Source of the DNA: Prunella strophiata
Lineage: Eukaryota; Chordata; Aves; Passeriformes; Prunellidae
Length of the DNA stretch: 64,000 nt
Direction of reading: 5' to 3'
Assembly (NCBI GenBank): GCA_036583965.1
Contig: JAZBQD010000013.1
Coordinates: 13,726,618-13,790,617, forward strand
In this document: positions 20,924 to 34,210 of the stretch, one piece after another
Layout: each line of letters starts with the position of its first letter
Numbering within the stretch: position 1 is the first letter of the stretch
Program-made: the position numbers and the translations under genes
The notes under the pieces: model-generated
Databases searched by the model: none
What the model saw: the letters and a program-made list of their open reading frames with translations, nothing else
What the model was told of the DNA's origin: nothing

Positions 20924-23900
20924 GTAAGTGAAATGGGACCTGCCTGCTGCTCTGGGCTCTGCACAGCTTCCATGCCTGGGACTGTTTCTTTGTACTTCTC
21001 TCATGATTTTTGTGGGCGTTTTTAGTAGCAGTTCAGCTGCCATTTGTGGCTACAACATTCTGTTTTCCCACCATTGTGACTGGTTTTTTCCATCACTGCT
21101 AGAGGCTGATGAGTGCCCGTGCTGGAGGGGAAGGGGACGTGCCCAGTGCAGCTGGAGCCCTTTGTTGGTGTGCTCTGCTGGGCTTGTGCAGCCTGCAGCA
21201 CACTGGGATGAAATGCTGCCTTCCCCCTGGAGTGCTCCATAACAAGAATTCACTTGTGGTTTATGCTTTTTGATCTCAGTCCACACTGAGATAACTGAGG
21301 GGTTTTGATGGTTTGATGTCAGTGGAATGGAGAAGTGTTCAGACTCTGAGGTGCTGAGAGGAGGCAGTGCAGCATCTCTGACCCACTTACAGCCGTGAAT
21401 GGGAACAGCAAGGAGAGATTTAAATTCTTAAACATTTCCTAGAATACATCTCTTAGATGTTCTTCTGAATATTTTATCATATTTTTCTTTTAAAGCTATT
21501 TTCAAGTCCAGTTTATCTTCTTTCTGTTGGGCTTTTGATAAAGCTGGAGTAAGCTGCAGAAGCAGGGAGAGTCCCTGAGGCCCAGCAGTGAAGTGTGTTG
21601 TTTTGCTGACACTTCTCCAAACTCAGAACTCCTAAATGTCCCGAGAGGCCTCTTAGAGGTGGGCACTTGTGAAGAGTGAATTTTGCATAGATCATTTCCA
21701 AAATGCACTTTGCTGTGTTCACCCACGTTCCTCCCCGTGCTGCAGTGGTGATGATTTAAGAGCAGGCTCTTACACAAACCTGGGGTTTTTATCCTTTTCT
21801 GGGATACAGATGGGAATGGTGCATTTATCAGGCACCTTTCTTTGCTTCAGGCAGCAGAACCCCTGGGAAGGTGGAGTGATCAGGGCTGGTTGTGTCCTCT
21901 GGGGCAGACAAGGTGGGCTGGGAGGCTCAGGCTCCAGTGACCAGTGTGTGCTTTAGGTTGTGTCAGGAGAGTGCTGGTTTCTCTCAGAGCTCTTCTGGCT
22001 AATTAGCAATGCAATCACAATGTACATTGAATTTGACAGGAGGACTGCTTGCCTCTGACATCTCTAGCTTTCAGAGTGTAATTGCTCGTTTGGCTTTTAA
22101 TTATGGTTAAGTTTAACATCAAGGACTGGGTGAATAGATGATTCCAGCTGTGCCTGCGTGGGGCTGCTCTGGGCCAAAGCTGTTCTCCTGTGACTCCCAT
22201 GGAACCATGCTGGACAGTATAAATTTAGACAACTGTAAATTTACTTAGGGAAATGACTCCAGCAAGTTTACAGAAGTAAATTCAAGTGAATTTACTTCAG
22301 CAGGCTGGGAGGTGGCTGTGCATCCCTGGAAGCTTTCACTGCCAGCAGCACAGATTCTATCACTTCACTCTGGTTTCCTTTGGTTGAGTAGGGCTCCTCA
22401 TGGAATAAAGGTAGAATTCAAAATGTGAAAGAAATTCTGGCTGCAAGATCACTGTGTTAAAGTTGGTGCTTTAAAGAGTAACAGTCAAGTTATTTATCTA
22501 AGTTTGTGATTGACTAATATGTTTAAACTGAGAGCATAAAAACTGGCTTAGAAACCTGTTTTATCCATTAAAATACTGCAGTAATGGGAGAAACATTTGA
22601 AGTGGATACCATTTCATTCTTATAGCTGTTTGTTTGTTCCACATAATGTTCTCAGTTTAGCAGAGGAAAGTGTAATAAGAAAAAGTAAAAAAATACCAAG
22701 TCCAAACAAATAGTTTTTCTTTATTTAAGTTGGAGTCTGACTCCTTAATTCCTCTTCTTCTAATGTGTGTAGGAAAAATGCCAATCACTGAGCAACAGAA
22801 AACAAAAGGAAGTTGGAATAAACCAAGTCTATTTTAGGAAATAGTTACAAAGAGAATGCCTGTGAACTGAATATCACCTCTTAAAACAAAACTCCTACAG
22901 AGCATTTATCATCCCTCAGCTTAACTCCCATGAGTTAAATCTCTCCTTAGGCAGGGGCTTCTCTGAAATTGTCTGCAGCTCTCACATGGCTCTGAGGAGC
23001 TGGTGAGGTGAGTAAATTTCCCTCTCATAGAGGTATTCCAAATTGGGATTAATGTCTAATTAATTAGGAAGGATACAGGGAATATCTATCAGTGATGTGT
23101 CAGTGCTTCCTTTGGCAGAGAGCAGCAGTGGGGCTCTGGGGCTGAGAAGTCACCTCAGGGCTAATAAAAACCTGTTAATTCAGGGTTAATTCAGGTTAAT
23201 TCATGGACCAGGGAGAGCAGACAGGGCTCTGCTGGGGTATTGGCTGTAATTGCAGCACAGTCTCTGTGAACACTGAATATATTTCATTTCTCCTTTTCAT
23301 CAGCAAAATTTTGCCTGAATTAAGTCCTCTAAGAGATAATTGAATACACTGAATTGCAATGGTCAGTTGTTACCCAGGGATGCTTCAGGGACAGGCAGAC
23401 ATTTTTTGACAAAATGAAGAAGTGGTGATGCTCTGCTCTTCACCAGCCTGGGTGAACTACTGTGTCCAGCAGAGCAGAGCACAGAAATTCACAGAAATCC
23501 ACCAACACCTCCAGGCTGTGGGCGAGGATGTGAGGACTGAGGGTGGTTTGAGGCTGGAGACAGCTTTAGTCTTGACCTGTCCAGATGTTTTGTAGTGAGG
23601 CAACAGTACATTTTGTAAAATGATTATCTGAAAAAAAATCTGTTTCCAGCAAGATGTTTTTCATAGCAAGAACAACTAGAGAAGAACTAACATTTCACTT
23701 CTGTGATCCAAGAAATTACAGCACAGGGTAGAAATTTAGAAGAGATGAATGTCAAGGCTGAAATGCAGCACAGTGTGCTCTGGAAAAAGTCAGAAGAGGC
23801 AACAGAGGAGGAAATTGTGTCAAACAGCACCAGTATTTTGTAAAACCCATATGGCTGCATAGCAGAGGCTACAGAGCATCAGCCTTGATTTGTGGCCATG

Positions 23901-24660
23901 CTGAAGTTACAGCTTGACACTCCTGGGGACAAAGCTGGCTGTAAATTCTTGTGTTTCAGGCAACTTTCAGCTGGTAGGAGCAGCAGTGGGGTGTAAATCC
24001 AGGCGTGTTTGGTGCCAAGAGGGCACAGAACTGCCAGGGACAATAAGGTGGTGGGGCAGGAGGGCAGCAGTCTCAGCCTGGCTGAGCTCTGTGGACCCCT
24101 CACTCCTGACTGGCACTCCAGAGAAAATTGCCTCACATCTGGAAGAAACCCTCTTGTACTCTAGTTTCAACCACTTTGAGTTTTCTCCAGGGCTTCATTT
24201 TCTCATTGCTCTTTGCAGAAGGGGAACATGTGCAGCTGCAGTTTTGGAGAGTTATGAGCTCCTGGCTGCTGCACCCTCTGTGAGAATCCTCTCATGAAGA
24301 TTAGATGCAAATTGGGAATTCTTAATGCAGCTGCTTTTCCCTCAAATATCGTTTGGGGCAGTGCCACTTTAAAGAATTGTTTGGTTCTGGGAACAAAGGC
24401 ATGTTTTACTAAGATACTGCAAGTCAGGACTCATTTAGCATTGTTCCAGCTCAGGCCTTTGCTCAGTGTGGTCCATTTCGACAAACTCAGTGCCTGGGGA
24501 ATTGAGAGGTGTTCATCTTCCCTGCTGTGTTCTTGCACTGAATCCTTAAACAGCTGCTCCTCTCCTCCTCTGTGAGGAGCTGCTCTGCTCTCCCACTTTG
24601 TGCAGTGAGTGCTTCCCATCAGAGCCCTGCTGTGACCCTTCCTTCCACCAGTGAGGCTTC
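20924..24660 (+). other. ADGRD1: Start of a very long ADGRD1 intron
   Basis: After a good phase-0 donor (GTAAGT) no further exon of this gene was found up to 64000. This first part is unique intron sequence. It contains a perfect 12-bp inverted repeat at 22273-22298, listed separately. Confidence 0.6.
22273..22298. repeat. Perfect inverted repeat, 12-bp arms
   Basis: GAAGTAAATTCA, a two-base AG spacer and TGAATTTACTTC form a near-continuous palindrome. A third half (AAATTTACTT) lies about 40 bases upstream. It is AT-rich, so it could be chance. Confidence 0.8.
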
Positions 24661-24960
24661 AGCAGCTTCTCTCCATTACCAGCCCCTTCCTCTGTCAGCT
24701 TCTCCTCTCCATTAGCATCAGCCCCTTCCTTCAGCAGCCTTCTCCTCTCCATTATCAGCTCCTTCCTTCACCAGATTCTCCTCTGGATTACCACCTCTTC
24801 CTTCCTGCAGCAGCTTCTCTCAATTAGCATCTCCTTCCTTTAGGATCTTCTCTTGATTGTCATCAGCCCCTTCCTCCACCAAATTCTCCTCTGGATTACC
24901 AGCTTCTTCCTTCCTGCAGCAGCTTCTCTTCTCAATTATCATCAGCCCCTTCCTTTAGCA
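24661..24960 (+). repeat. Diverged 33-40 bp tandem repeat
   Basis: Roughly eight imperfect units of the type CAGCTTCTCCTCTCCATTA, then a short variable piece and CCCTTCCTTCAG. Many units end in a pyrimidine tract plus CAG or TAG, like a splice acceptor. Divergence between units suggests an old array. Confidence 0.8.
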
Positions 24961-24967
24961 GCTGCTG

Positions 24968-25045
24968 CTCCCAGTCCCCTCTCCTGTCCCCTCTCCTGTC
25001 TCTCCCAGTCCCCTCTCCTGTCTCTCCCTGTCCCCTCTCCTGTTC
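24968..25045 (+). repeat. Pyrimidine-rich CCCCTCTCCTGT repeat
   Basis: A short run of CCCCTCTCCTGT and CTCTCCCAGT units, almost pure C/T on the + strand, directly after the diverged array. Confidence 0.85.
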
Positions 25046-26504
25046 CTGGCTGTCCTGCAGAGGCAGGAGCTGCAGGAGAGCTGCAGGAGCTGCAGGAGCA
25101 TCTCAGCATTCCCAGGGATGCTGCAGTGCAGGCACTCACAGACCTTCTCCACAAACTCAACCTCGTTCACAAAACCTCTCCTCACTTGTCCCTTCTCACT
25201 GAGCTTTAAATGGGACTTTTGCCTGAAACTCACCCAAACCACTCCTTTTCTCTCTCTTTTTGCTGGCCATGCCACACCCCGAGGTTTGTTTAACATCTTT
25301 ACTGATAAGAAAATAAAATAAGGGAAGAACCAATTCCCATTTGTACACAAATATTAGTGCTACCATGAGAGAGGCAAATCAATGTGGAGCCCATTAATTT
25401 TTATGGCAAGTTAAGTGTTGGCTAATTTATATATTGACTGAGGAAAAACAATGAATCTTACCCACATCTGCAGGACAAAGGTATAATTTTTCAGTGGATG
25501 GACTTTAACAGAGAGAACTTGACTAAAGTACAATTGAAGCTGTGATTCTTGCAGAATGTACCACAATTAAGCAAAATTAAAAAATAATAATCAAGCTCAT
25601 GATTTTAAATTCGATGCAAAGTTTGGCACTTTGTTACACAAGTTAAATCCTTCTATAAAGAATACAGGAACTCCATTGAGTTCACATGAGAAATGAACAT
25701 AGGTGCAGCTCCTTTTCTTGTTTCTGGGCAACTTTATCCCAGCAGTCATGATGATGAAATGCAGCACCTCTTAACAATACAGCAAGAGTTTTCTTTTGTT
25801 AATGTTATTAACAGAAACATCCCAGAAGTTATTTTCTCATGGGACTCCATTCTAACAGCCTAGAAAGATGAACTAACAAAAAATACAGATTTTTGTCAAG
25901 CACATTGGCTGCTCTAAGAACCAGGATTGCTTTGTGATAAGCTGTAATTCATAGAAGGTTTAATTTCCCTGTCAGAACAGGTTCAAACCTTCAGAGACCC
26001 AAAACTTTGCCTGTGTTATCACTCATTCATCATGAAACAAGTGCTCAGTATTTCTTTGGAAGAGAAGTAGCAGGAAATGGGTAGTAACAGGAAATTGATT
26101 AATTTGTCTGTATTTCTGTGTCATAGAATATTACAGTTTTTGCATGTGAACTCCCCTGTTGGCTTTCAGTTGAGAGGGACTGGAGGAATATCTGAAAGCT
26201 GCCTGTTGGCATGTCAGACACACCAGACATGAATGATGAACGTGAGGGAGTTCAGGTTGGTTTTGTGGAACTCAGTTCAGTTCATCTTAGTGAGGCTTGA
26301 AAAGTTGTCTTCAGCTTTGCTGTTCTGGTGATAAAGGAATAGGGGGCAGTTTCCAAATAGGAATGAATTTATAGTTAGGAAGAGTTGGATTGGAAAACTC
26401 TACAACTCCACTTAATGTAAATTATTTCCTCTCCCCCCCCACATTAAATATTCTCACTTTCTGCAGGAAAATGCTGTGAGTATTGCCCCCCCACTGAGTG
26501 TGAA
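25046..26504 (+). other. Intron spacer without recognised feature
   Basis: Unique intron sequence of about 1.46 kb between two repeat tracts. A short run of Cs near 26433 and 26487 borders the next array. No coding frame of note and no RNA gene was seen. Confidence 0.6.
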
Positions 26505-29150
26505 AGGACACAGGACACAGGACACAGGACACAGGGCAGGGCACAGGACACAGGGCACAGGGTACAGGACACAGGGCAGGGCACAGGACACAGGGCACAG
26601 GGTACAGGGCACAGGGCACAGGCACAGGGTACAGGACACAGGACACAGGGCACAGGGTACAGGACACAGGGCACAGGGCACAGGGTACAGGGCACAGGAC
26701 ACAGGGCACAGGGTACAGGACACAGGGCACAGGGTACAGGGCACAGGACACAGGACACAGGACACAGGGCACAGGGCACAGGGCACAGGCACAGGGCACA
26801 GGGTACAGGGCACAGGGTACAGGACACAGGGCACAGGGTACAGGACACAGGGCAGAGGGCACAGGGCAGGCACAGGACACAGGGCAGGGTACAGGACACA
26901 GGGCACAGGGTACAGGGCACAGGGTACAGGACACAGGACACAGGGCACAGGGCACAGGGCACAGGGCACAGGCACAGGGCACAGGACACAGGACACAGGG
27001 CACAGGGCACAGGACACAGGGCACAGGGTACAGGACACAGGGCACAGGGTACAGGACACAGGGCAGGGCACAGGGCACAGGGTACAGGACACAGGGCACA
27101 GGGCACAGGGCACAGGACACAGGGCACAGGGTACAGGACACAGGGCACAGGGTACAGGACACAGGACACAGGGCACAGGGTACAGGGCACAGGGCAGGCA
27201 CAGGACACAGGGCAGGGCACAGGACACAGGACACAGGGCAGGGCACAGGGCACAGGGTACAGGACACAGGACACAGGGCACAGGGCACAGGGTACAGGAC
27301 ACAGGGCACAGGGTACAGGACACAGGGCAGGGCACAGGGCACAGGCACAGGGTACAGGACACAGGGCAGAGGGCACAGGGCAGGCACAGGACACAGGGCA
27401 CAGGGCAGGGCACAGGACACAGGACACAGGACACAGGACACAGGGCACAGGGCAGGGCACAGGGCACAGGGTACAGGGCACAGGACACAGGGCAGGGCAC
27501 AGGACACAGGGCAGGACACAGGGCACAGGGTACAGGACACAGGGCACAGGGTACAGGGCACAGGACACAGGACACAGGGCACAGGGTACAGGACACAGGG
27601 CACAGGGCACAGGGTACAGGACACAGGGCAGGGCACAGGACACAGGGCACAGGGCACAGGACACAGGGCACAGGGCACAGGACACAGGGCACAGGGCACA
27701 GGACACAGGGCACAGGGTACAGGGCACAGGGCACAGGGCACAGGGTACAGGGCACAGGACACAGGGCAGGGCACAGGACACAGGACACAGGGCACAGGGC
27801 ACAGGGCACAGGACACAGGGCAGGACACAGGGCACAGGGCAGGGCACAGGGCACAGGGCACAGGGTACAGGACACAGGGCAGAGGGCACAGGGCAGGGCA
27901 CAGGGCACAGGGTACAGGGCACAGGGTACAGGACACAGGGCACAGGGCACAGGACACAGGACACAGGACACAGGGCACAGGGCACAGGGTACAGGGCACA
28001 GGGCAGGCACAGGACACAGGGCAGGACACAGGGCACAGGGTACAGGACACAGGGCACAGGGTACAGGACACAGGGCAGAGGGCACAGGGCAGGGCACAGG
28101 GCACAGGGTACAGGACACAGGGCACAGGGTACAGGGCACAGGGCACAGGGTACAGGACACAGGACACAGGGCACAGGGTACAGGGCACAGGACAGAGGGC
28201 ACAGGGCAGGCACAGGACACAGGGCACAGGGTACAGGGCACAGGGCACAGGGCACAGGGCACAGGGCACAGGGCAGGGCACAGACAGGGCACAGGACACA
28301 GGGCAGGGCACTGGGCACAGGGCACAGGGCACAGGCACAGGGCACAGGGCACAGGGCACAGGGTACAGGGCACAGGACAGGGTACAGGACACAGGACAGG
28401 GCACAGGACACAGGGCACAGGGCACAGGCACAGGGTACAGGGCACAGGGCAGGCACAGGACACAGGACACAGGACACAGGGCAGGGCACAGGGCACAGGG
28501 CACAGGCACAGGGCACAGGGCACAGGCACAGGGCACAGGGCAGGCACAGGACACAGGGCAGGGCACAGGGCACAGGGCACAGGGCACAGGGCACAGGGTA
28601 CAGGGCACAGGGCAGGGCAGGACACAGGACACAGGGCACAGGGTACAGGGCACAGGGCCACAGGGCACAGGGCCCAGGGCACAGGGTACAGGGCACAGGG
28701 TACAGGGCACAGGGCAGGGCACAGGACACAGGGCACAGGGTACAGGGCACAGGACACAGGACACAGGACACAGGGCAGGGCACAGGACACAGGGCAGGGC
28801 ACAGGGCACAGGGCAGGGCACAGGGCACAGGGCACAGGGCACAGGGTACAGGGCACAGGGCAGGGCACAGGACACAGGGCAGAGGGCACAGGGCCCAGGG
28901 CACAGGGTACAGGACACAGGGCACAGGGCACAGGACACAGGGCAGGACACAGGGCACAGGGCACAGGACACAGGGCAGAGGGCACAGGGCAGGGCACAGG
29001 GCACAGGGCACAGCCAGGGTACAGGGCACAGGGCACAGGACAGAGGGCACAGGGCAGGGCAGGATACAGGGCACAGGGCACAGGACAGGGTACAGGGCAC
29101 AGGGCACAGGACAGGGTACAGGGCACAGGGCACAGGACAGGGCACAGGGC
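26505..29150 (+). repeat. Heptamer satellite, CACAGGG/TACAGGG/CACAGGA
   Basis: About 2.65 kb (roughly 380 units) of the 7-bp unit RYACAGG, with CACAGGG, TACAGGG and CACAGGA as the main forms and occasional short units such as GGGCAGGGCA. Because 7 is not a multiple of three, each frame cycles through the same 21-base pattern, which lacks stops on both strands. This produces apparent 900-codon frames in at least four frames. G runs are on the + strand and spaced by four bases. Confidence 0.98.
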
Positions 29151-29559
29151 AGTGCCAATCCCAGGGCAGTGCAGTGCCAAGCCAAGCCCAGGCTGAGTCT
29201 CAGAGCAGGGCTGGCACCAGCTCAGTGACAAACAGAACCTTGGCTTGCAGGGAGCAGGAGTCTCAGCTCAGAAAGGGCAGAGCACCCCCACCTTAGAGAG
29301 GCCAGCCAGGAGAAGATGGCACATTTGGGGTTTTGTCCCCTCCCCACTGCCTGTTCCCCCAGGCACTTGAACTCCACTCCTGGTGGATAATGGCATTAAC
29401 AGCCAGTCAGGCTCTGGGGTTGTTGTTCTGGCAGGAAGCTGCAGCTGCTGAGGAGGGATTTTCCCTTTTTGAAAGAAAAAGAGAACTGGAGTCCTTCCCA
29501 GCTGCAGAGGCAGCACGGGCTGGCTCAGAGCACATTGCTGGCAGGGCAGGGAGGAGCTG
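29151..29559 (+). other. Unique spacer between two satellites
   Basis: About 410 bases of unique sequence. No gene was recognised. Confidence 0.6.
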
Positions 29560-30980
29560 AGCCAGCTCTGCACTGCTGCCAGCTCTGCATTGCTGCCTCT
29601 TCTGCACTGCTGCCAGCTCTGCACTGCTGCCAGCCCTGCACTGCTGCCAGCTCTGCATTGCTGCCAGCTCTGCATTGCTGCCTCTTCTGCACTGCTGCCA
29701 GCTCTGCACTGCTGCCAGCTCTGCACTGCTGCCAGCCCTGCACTGCTGCCAGCCCTGCATTGCTGCCAGTCCTGCATTGCTGCCAGCTCTGCATTGCTGC
29801 CTCCTCTGCATTGCTGCCAGCTCTGCACTGCTGCCAGCTCTGCACTGCTGCCAGCTCTGCACTGCTGCCAGCTCTGCACTGCTGCCAGCTCTGCACTGCT
29901 GCCAGCTCTGCATTGCTGCCTCTTCTGCATTGCTGCCAGCTCTGCACTGCTGCCAGCTCTGCATTGCTGCCAGCTCTGCATTGCTGCCTCTTCTGCACTG
30001 CTGCCAGCTCTGCACTACTGCCAGCTCTGCACTGCTGCCAGCCCTGCATTGCTGCCAGCTCTGCATTGCTGCCAGCTCTGCCACTGCTGCCAGCTCTGCA
30101 TTGCTGCCAGCTCTGCATGCTGCCAGCTCTGCATGCTGCCAGCTCTGCACTGCTGCCAGCTCTGCATTGCTGCCTCTTCTGCACTGCTGCAGCTCTGCAC
30201 TGCTGCCACTCTGCACTGCTGCCAGCTCTGCATGCTGCCAGCTCTGCCACTGCTGCCAGCTCTGCATTGCTGCCAGCTCTGCATTGCTGCCAGCTCTGCA
30301 CTGCTGCCTCTTCTGCACTGCTGCCAGCTCTGCACTGCTGCCAGCCCTGCACTGCTGCCAGCCCTGCATTGCTGCCAGTCCTGCATTGCTGCCTCTTCTG
30401 CACTGCTGCCAGCTCTGCCTGCTGCCAGCTCTGCACTGCTGCCTCTTCTGCATTGCTGCCAGCTCTGCCTGCTGCCAGCTCTGCACTGCTGCCACTCTGC
30501 ACTGCTGCCAGCCCTGCATTGCTGCCAGCTCTGCACTGCTGCCAGCTCTGCACTGCTGCCAGCTCTGCACTGCTGCCAGCTCTGCACTGCTGCCAGCCCT
30601 GCACTGCTGCCAGCCCTGCACTGCTGCCTCTTCTGCACTGCTGCCAGCCCTGCACTGCTGCCAGCTCTGCACTGCTGCCAGCTCTGCATGCTGCCAGCTC
30701 TGCACTGATGCCAGCTCTGCATTGCTGCCTCCTCTGCATTGCTGCCAGCTCTGCATTGCTGCCAGTCCTGCACTGCTGCCAGCTCTGCACTGCTGCCAGC
30801 CCTGCACTGCTGCCAGCCCTGCACTGCTGCCAGCTCTGCATTGCTGCCTCTTCTGCATTGCTGCCAGTCCTGCATTGCTGCCAGCTCTGCACTGCTGCCA
30901 GCCCTGCACTGCTGCCAGCTCTGCACTGCTGCCAGCTCTGCATTGCTGCCAGCTCTGCACTGCTGCCTCTTCTGCACTGC
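29560..30980 (+). repeat. 17-bp minisatellite
   Basis: About 1.4 kb (over 80 units) of CTGCCAGCTCTGCACTG with variants ending CATTG, or CTGCCAGCCCTGCACTG and CTGCCTCTTCTGCACTG. A few units have lost one to three bases. The 51-base super-period explains several parallel open frames on both strands, which are not genes. It ends with TTCTGCACTGCAGAAG, a short palindrome. Confidence 0.97.
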
Positions 30981-33900
30981 AGAAGTGGGGGGAGTTAGGG
31001 GCTGGCACACACAGCCCCAGGCTGAGCTCTCCCATGCCCATGGGGCTGGCACACACATCTCTGGGCTCTCCCATGCCCACAGGGCACTGCAGCCACTTCT
31101 CCCTTGCCCAGCGTGGCTCCCAGGTAGGGAGTGCATGAACTGATTGCTCAAGGAGATAGCTAATTAATAAACCTGCAAGGAAAAAAATATCCTGTGGCAC
31201 TTTAGATCAGTTCACAGTGCACTGTGTGTGAGCTCTGCTGCTCCTTGTCAGCATTTTCCACAGCAGACTTTTGATTTGCCTGGGGATGTTTTAAATAATT
31301 TCAATAGCAAGAACTCCAGGAGCCAGTGCTGTCTGTGTTCCTCATTCCTTGTTTCTGTCTGCTAGGATAATTGACATCAAATACAGCTTGAATAGCCAGC
31401 AAAAGAATAAGTTTGGAGAAAGCACCAGGCACACCAGGGAATGTAGTTTTCCTGAGTGATTTTGTAATTATTCAGCTACACTGGTGAAATCTTACTGATT
31501 CCCATTTGTCATTAGGGATGGCAATTCTACCCTCAAAAAGCTTTGCAATTTCAGATTTGGGAGAAAGCTTTTTTGTTTGTTTCTTTGCATTTCTTTCCAC
31601 CTCAAACTAAAAATAAGTTTTCCGGATTTTTGCATACGGCAGACATATGGTAATTTTTTAGGAATATTACTTAAAGGCCCTCAGAACTGGATTGATTTTT
31701 CTTTATCAAGTCAGCTTTGCAATGTAATGCTATTAATTTGCACTCCAAGTAATTAAAAAGCTAGAACAGTATTGAATTTTTCTTCTAACCTCTGATTTCT
31801 CAGTTTCACCTTCTATGTAATGGTTGTTTTGTGAGTCATACTAAACTTTTCCCCTTGATTTATTCAATGTTGAAGTCCTGATTTCCATTGATTTTGATTC
31901 GTGGAAACTCTTTGTATTGACATGATCTATTTTCTAGTCAAATGCTTTTGTTTGTTCTTGCTCAAACTGGGGAGAAAGCATCCTTACAGAAATGGACTCA
32001 AGCTTTATGGGCCCAGGTTCTCATGGGGAGCCAGGCAGCAGAGCTCACAGGGGTGAATGAGATGGTGCCAGTTTGGACTAACAGGACATTCCCAGGTTAC
32101 TGCACAGCCATTGCACTTCCAAAATGGCCAAAACTTCCAAAATGTGACTGCTGCAAGCCTGGTGAGCGTGGCAGTGGAAATGCACCATGATAAGGGCATT
32201 ATTTCAGAGAGGCACACCAAAGCCTTGGAGCTTTAACTGCTAGGGTGCAGCTGTTAGATGAGTGCTAGGGCACACTTCAGGGAGGAGGTTGAAATGTTCC
32301 CTTTCTTGGTCCTGCACTGCAGTGCTGAGTCCTCCTGAGCTGTCACCAAGCAGCTGTGACAGCTCCACGTGTTTCTCCTTGGCAGAGCTGGGGCTCGATG
32401 GAAATTCAGGAATATTTACATTGAAAATCTGCCAGGAGCCAGACACAGTGTTAGTGGGGGTAAAGGAGGCGTGGGCAGAGGAAGAAAACCATGCAGGGAA
32501 TAATCTAATGGAGCTCAAGAAAATCCAGCAGCAGCCCTGCTCAGACTGGCAGGGCTTTGCTCTGGGCAGCAGCTGCAGGGTGACAAATAATCAGAGTTCA
32601 GGTCCTCTGGGAACTGAGCTCCTGCAAGGTGACCAAGGGCTGGCAGCTTTTCCTCCCAGAGCCTGGCTCAGGTGAGGCTGGGCTCACTCTGCACCTCGGG
32701 GCAGGCTTTGCTGAGTGGGGCTCACAGAGGGCTGCCCTGCAGGAGCCAACACAGCTCCAGGCTGTGTGGGACAGGGACAGAACTGCCCCTCCACCCTGCT
32801 GCCACTTCCCACCAGCAGGGCATCTCCTGTTTCCTTCTGTAGCTCCTCTTTAGGGCTGAAATGCACAGGGAGGCAAAGGCAGCCTGGCCAGCTGGGCGAT
32901 GAAATGGGATGTTGTGTGCAAATAGCTCAGCATCAAATCCCACCAAATCCTCTGAAGGCAGCCTGGAGGGAACGAGCTCCTTCAAAATGTGTTATTAAAA
33001 CTGATCACTTATTTTAAGGAACAACTAACCTCACACTTGTCTAATCACCTTGAAGTACGTGATGTCACTTTAAATCATGTATTTCACAGTGAACCACACA
33101 AACATCAAACCCAAATATGTCCTGTGAACATAAAAACTGAGGAATGATAGAACAATTTCCCATAAAAAATTTATAAAGAATTTGCAGAGACTTAGTGCTT
33201 TATTGTGGTAAATTCTGTACCCAAGGGAACAAAAGCAAAACTTCAGCGTGTAGTATATTTCTATATTGTATATTGTGATTCTTCATAGTCTGCAGACTGT
33301 TGATTAGCTTCTTACTTCCCTCGATTTGAGTATTGTGTATCTCCCAGAAGTAGATTTACATATTTGAGCTTGTTCTCTGGCTTTCTCTTGAGGAATGTTA
33401 GAACTCAGCATATATTGTCTAAAAAAACCCAAAAAACACCCATAAATATTCTTCCACTTCAGGAGAAAAAAAAACCCCAAAAATTGAGTTTGCTTCCTGT
33501 AACTAGCCAGCAGAAAACAAATGTACTGGCAAGAATACTTAGCAGAGCAGCAAATTTTAAGTAGTTACAGAAGACTGTTCCTGGAAGGCAGACTCCAAAA
33601 AGGAAGCTGTGACCTTTTTTCCTAGGTATCTACTATTTTTTGGATGTTTTATCCATAATTGCCTGACTCTGTCTTCACTAAAGATATGTTGAAACACTTG
33701 GAGATTTACTGGATTACATACAGTGATCAAATGTTTAAAGGCAATTAATCAACACAAGGACTCTGTTCCAGTGCTTCCATCAGGGAGATGCTTTTCACTT
33801 ACCCTGTCCTGCTGCACACATCTCATCCTACTTTTTGCTGGAGTGCAAGTCTTGTAGAACATAATCTTATTGCTTAGTATCTAAGCTTCTGTGTGTTCTT

Positions 33901-34210
33901 GTATTTCCTTCTGATTCATTGAGGAATTTGACTTTCAGGCCACAGCCTTTCACTCTAACTCTGCAGTGCATCAGTGCTGGCCAGTGCTGGTTGGCTTCTG
34001 CCCTGGAGAACACTGAGCCAAAGTGCTGTGGGGTGTTTGCTGCCCTTTGCTCTGGTGAGAGCGGGCAGAATTCCTGCTGCACCTCTGGGGGCTCAGGGGA
34101 GAGGAGGAGCAGTGCAGTGGGAGGGACAGAGGGATGTGGAGCTTCACCCACTGCAGCTCGGGGGGCTGCTGGGGCAGCTCGGGGGGGTGCAGGGCCAGCT
34201 CTGGGTGTTT
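30981..34210 (+). other. Intron sequence without recognised feature
   Basis: About 3.2 kb of unique sequence. The first 150 bases repeat CCCATGCCCA and GGCTGGCACACACA once or twice. No exon, RNA gene or clear mobile element was recognised. Confidence 0.55.

Noticed and set aside
26450..26480. Possible 9-base microexon (acceptor CTTTCTGCAG, donor GTGAGT)
   Set aside because: The splice consensus is good, but a nine-base match has no support from phase, similarity or neighbours, so chance is likely.
26422..29231. Four overlapping open frames of more than 900 codons
   Set aside because: A stop-free 7-base unit opens the frames on both strands simultaneously. The translations are simple repeats, with no start context, splice sites or family similarity.
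29407..31200. Ala/Gln/Trp-rich and Leu/Cys-rich open frames of 370-600 codons
   Set aside because: They follow the 17-base repeat (51-base super-period) and exist in several frames at once.
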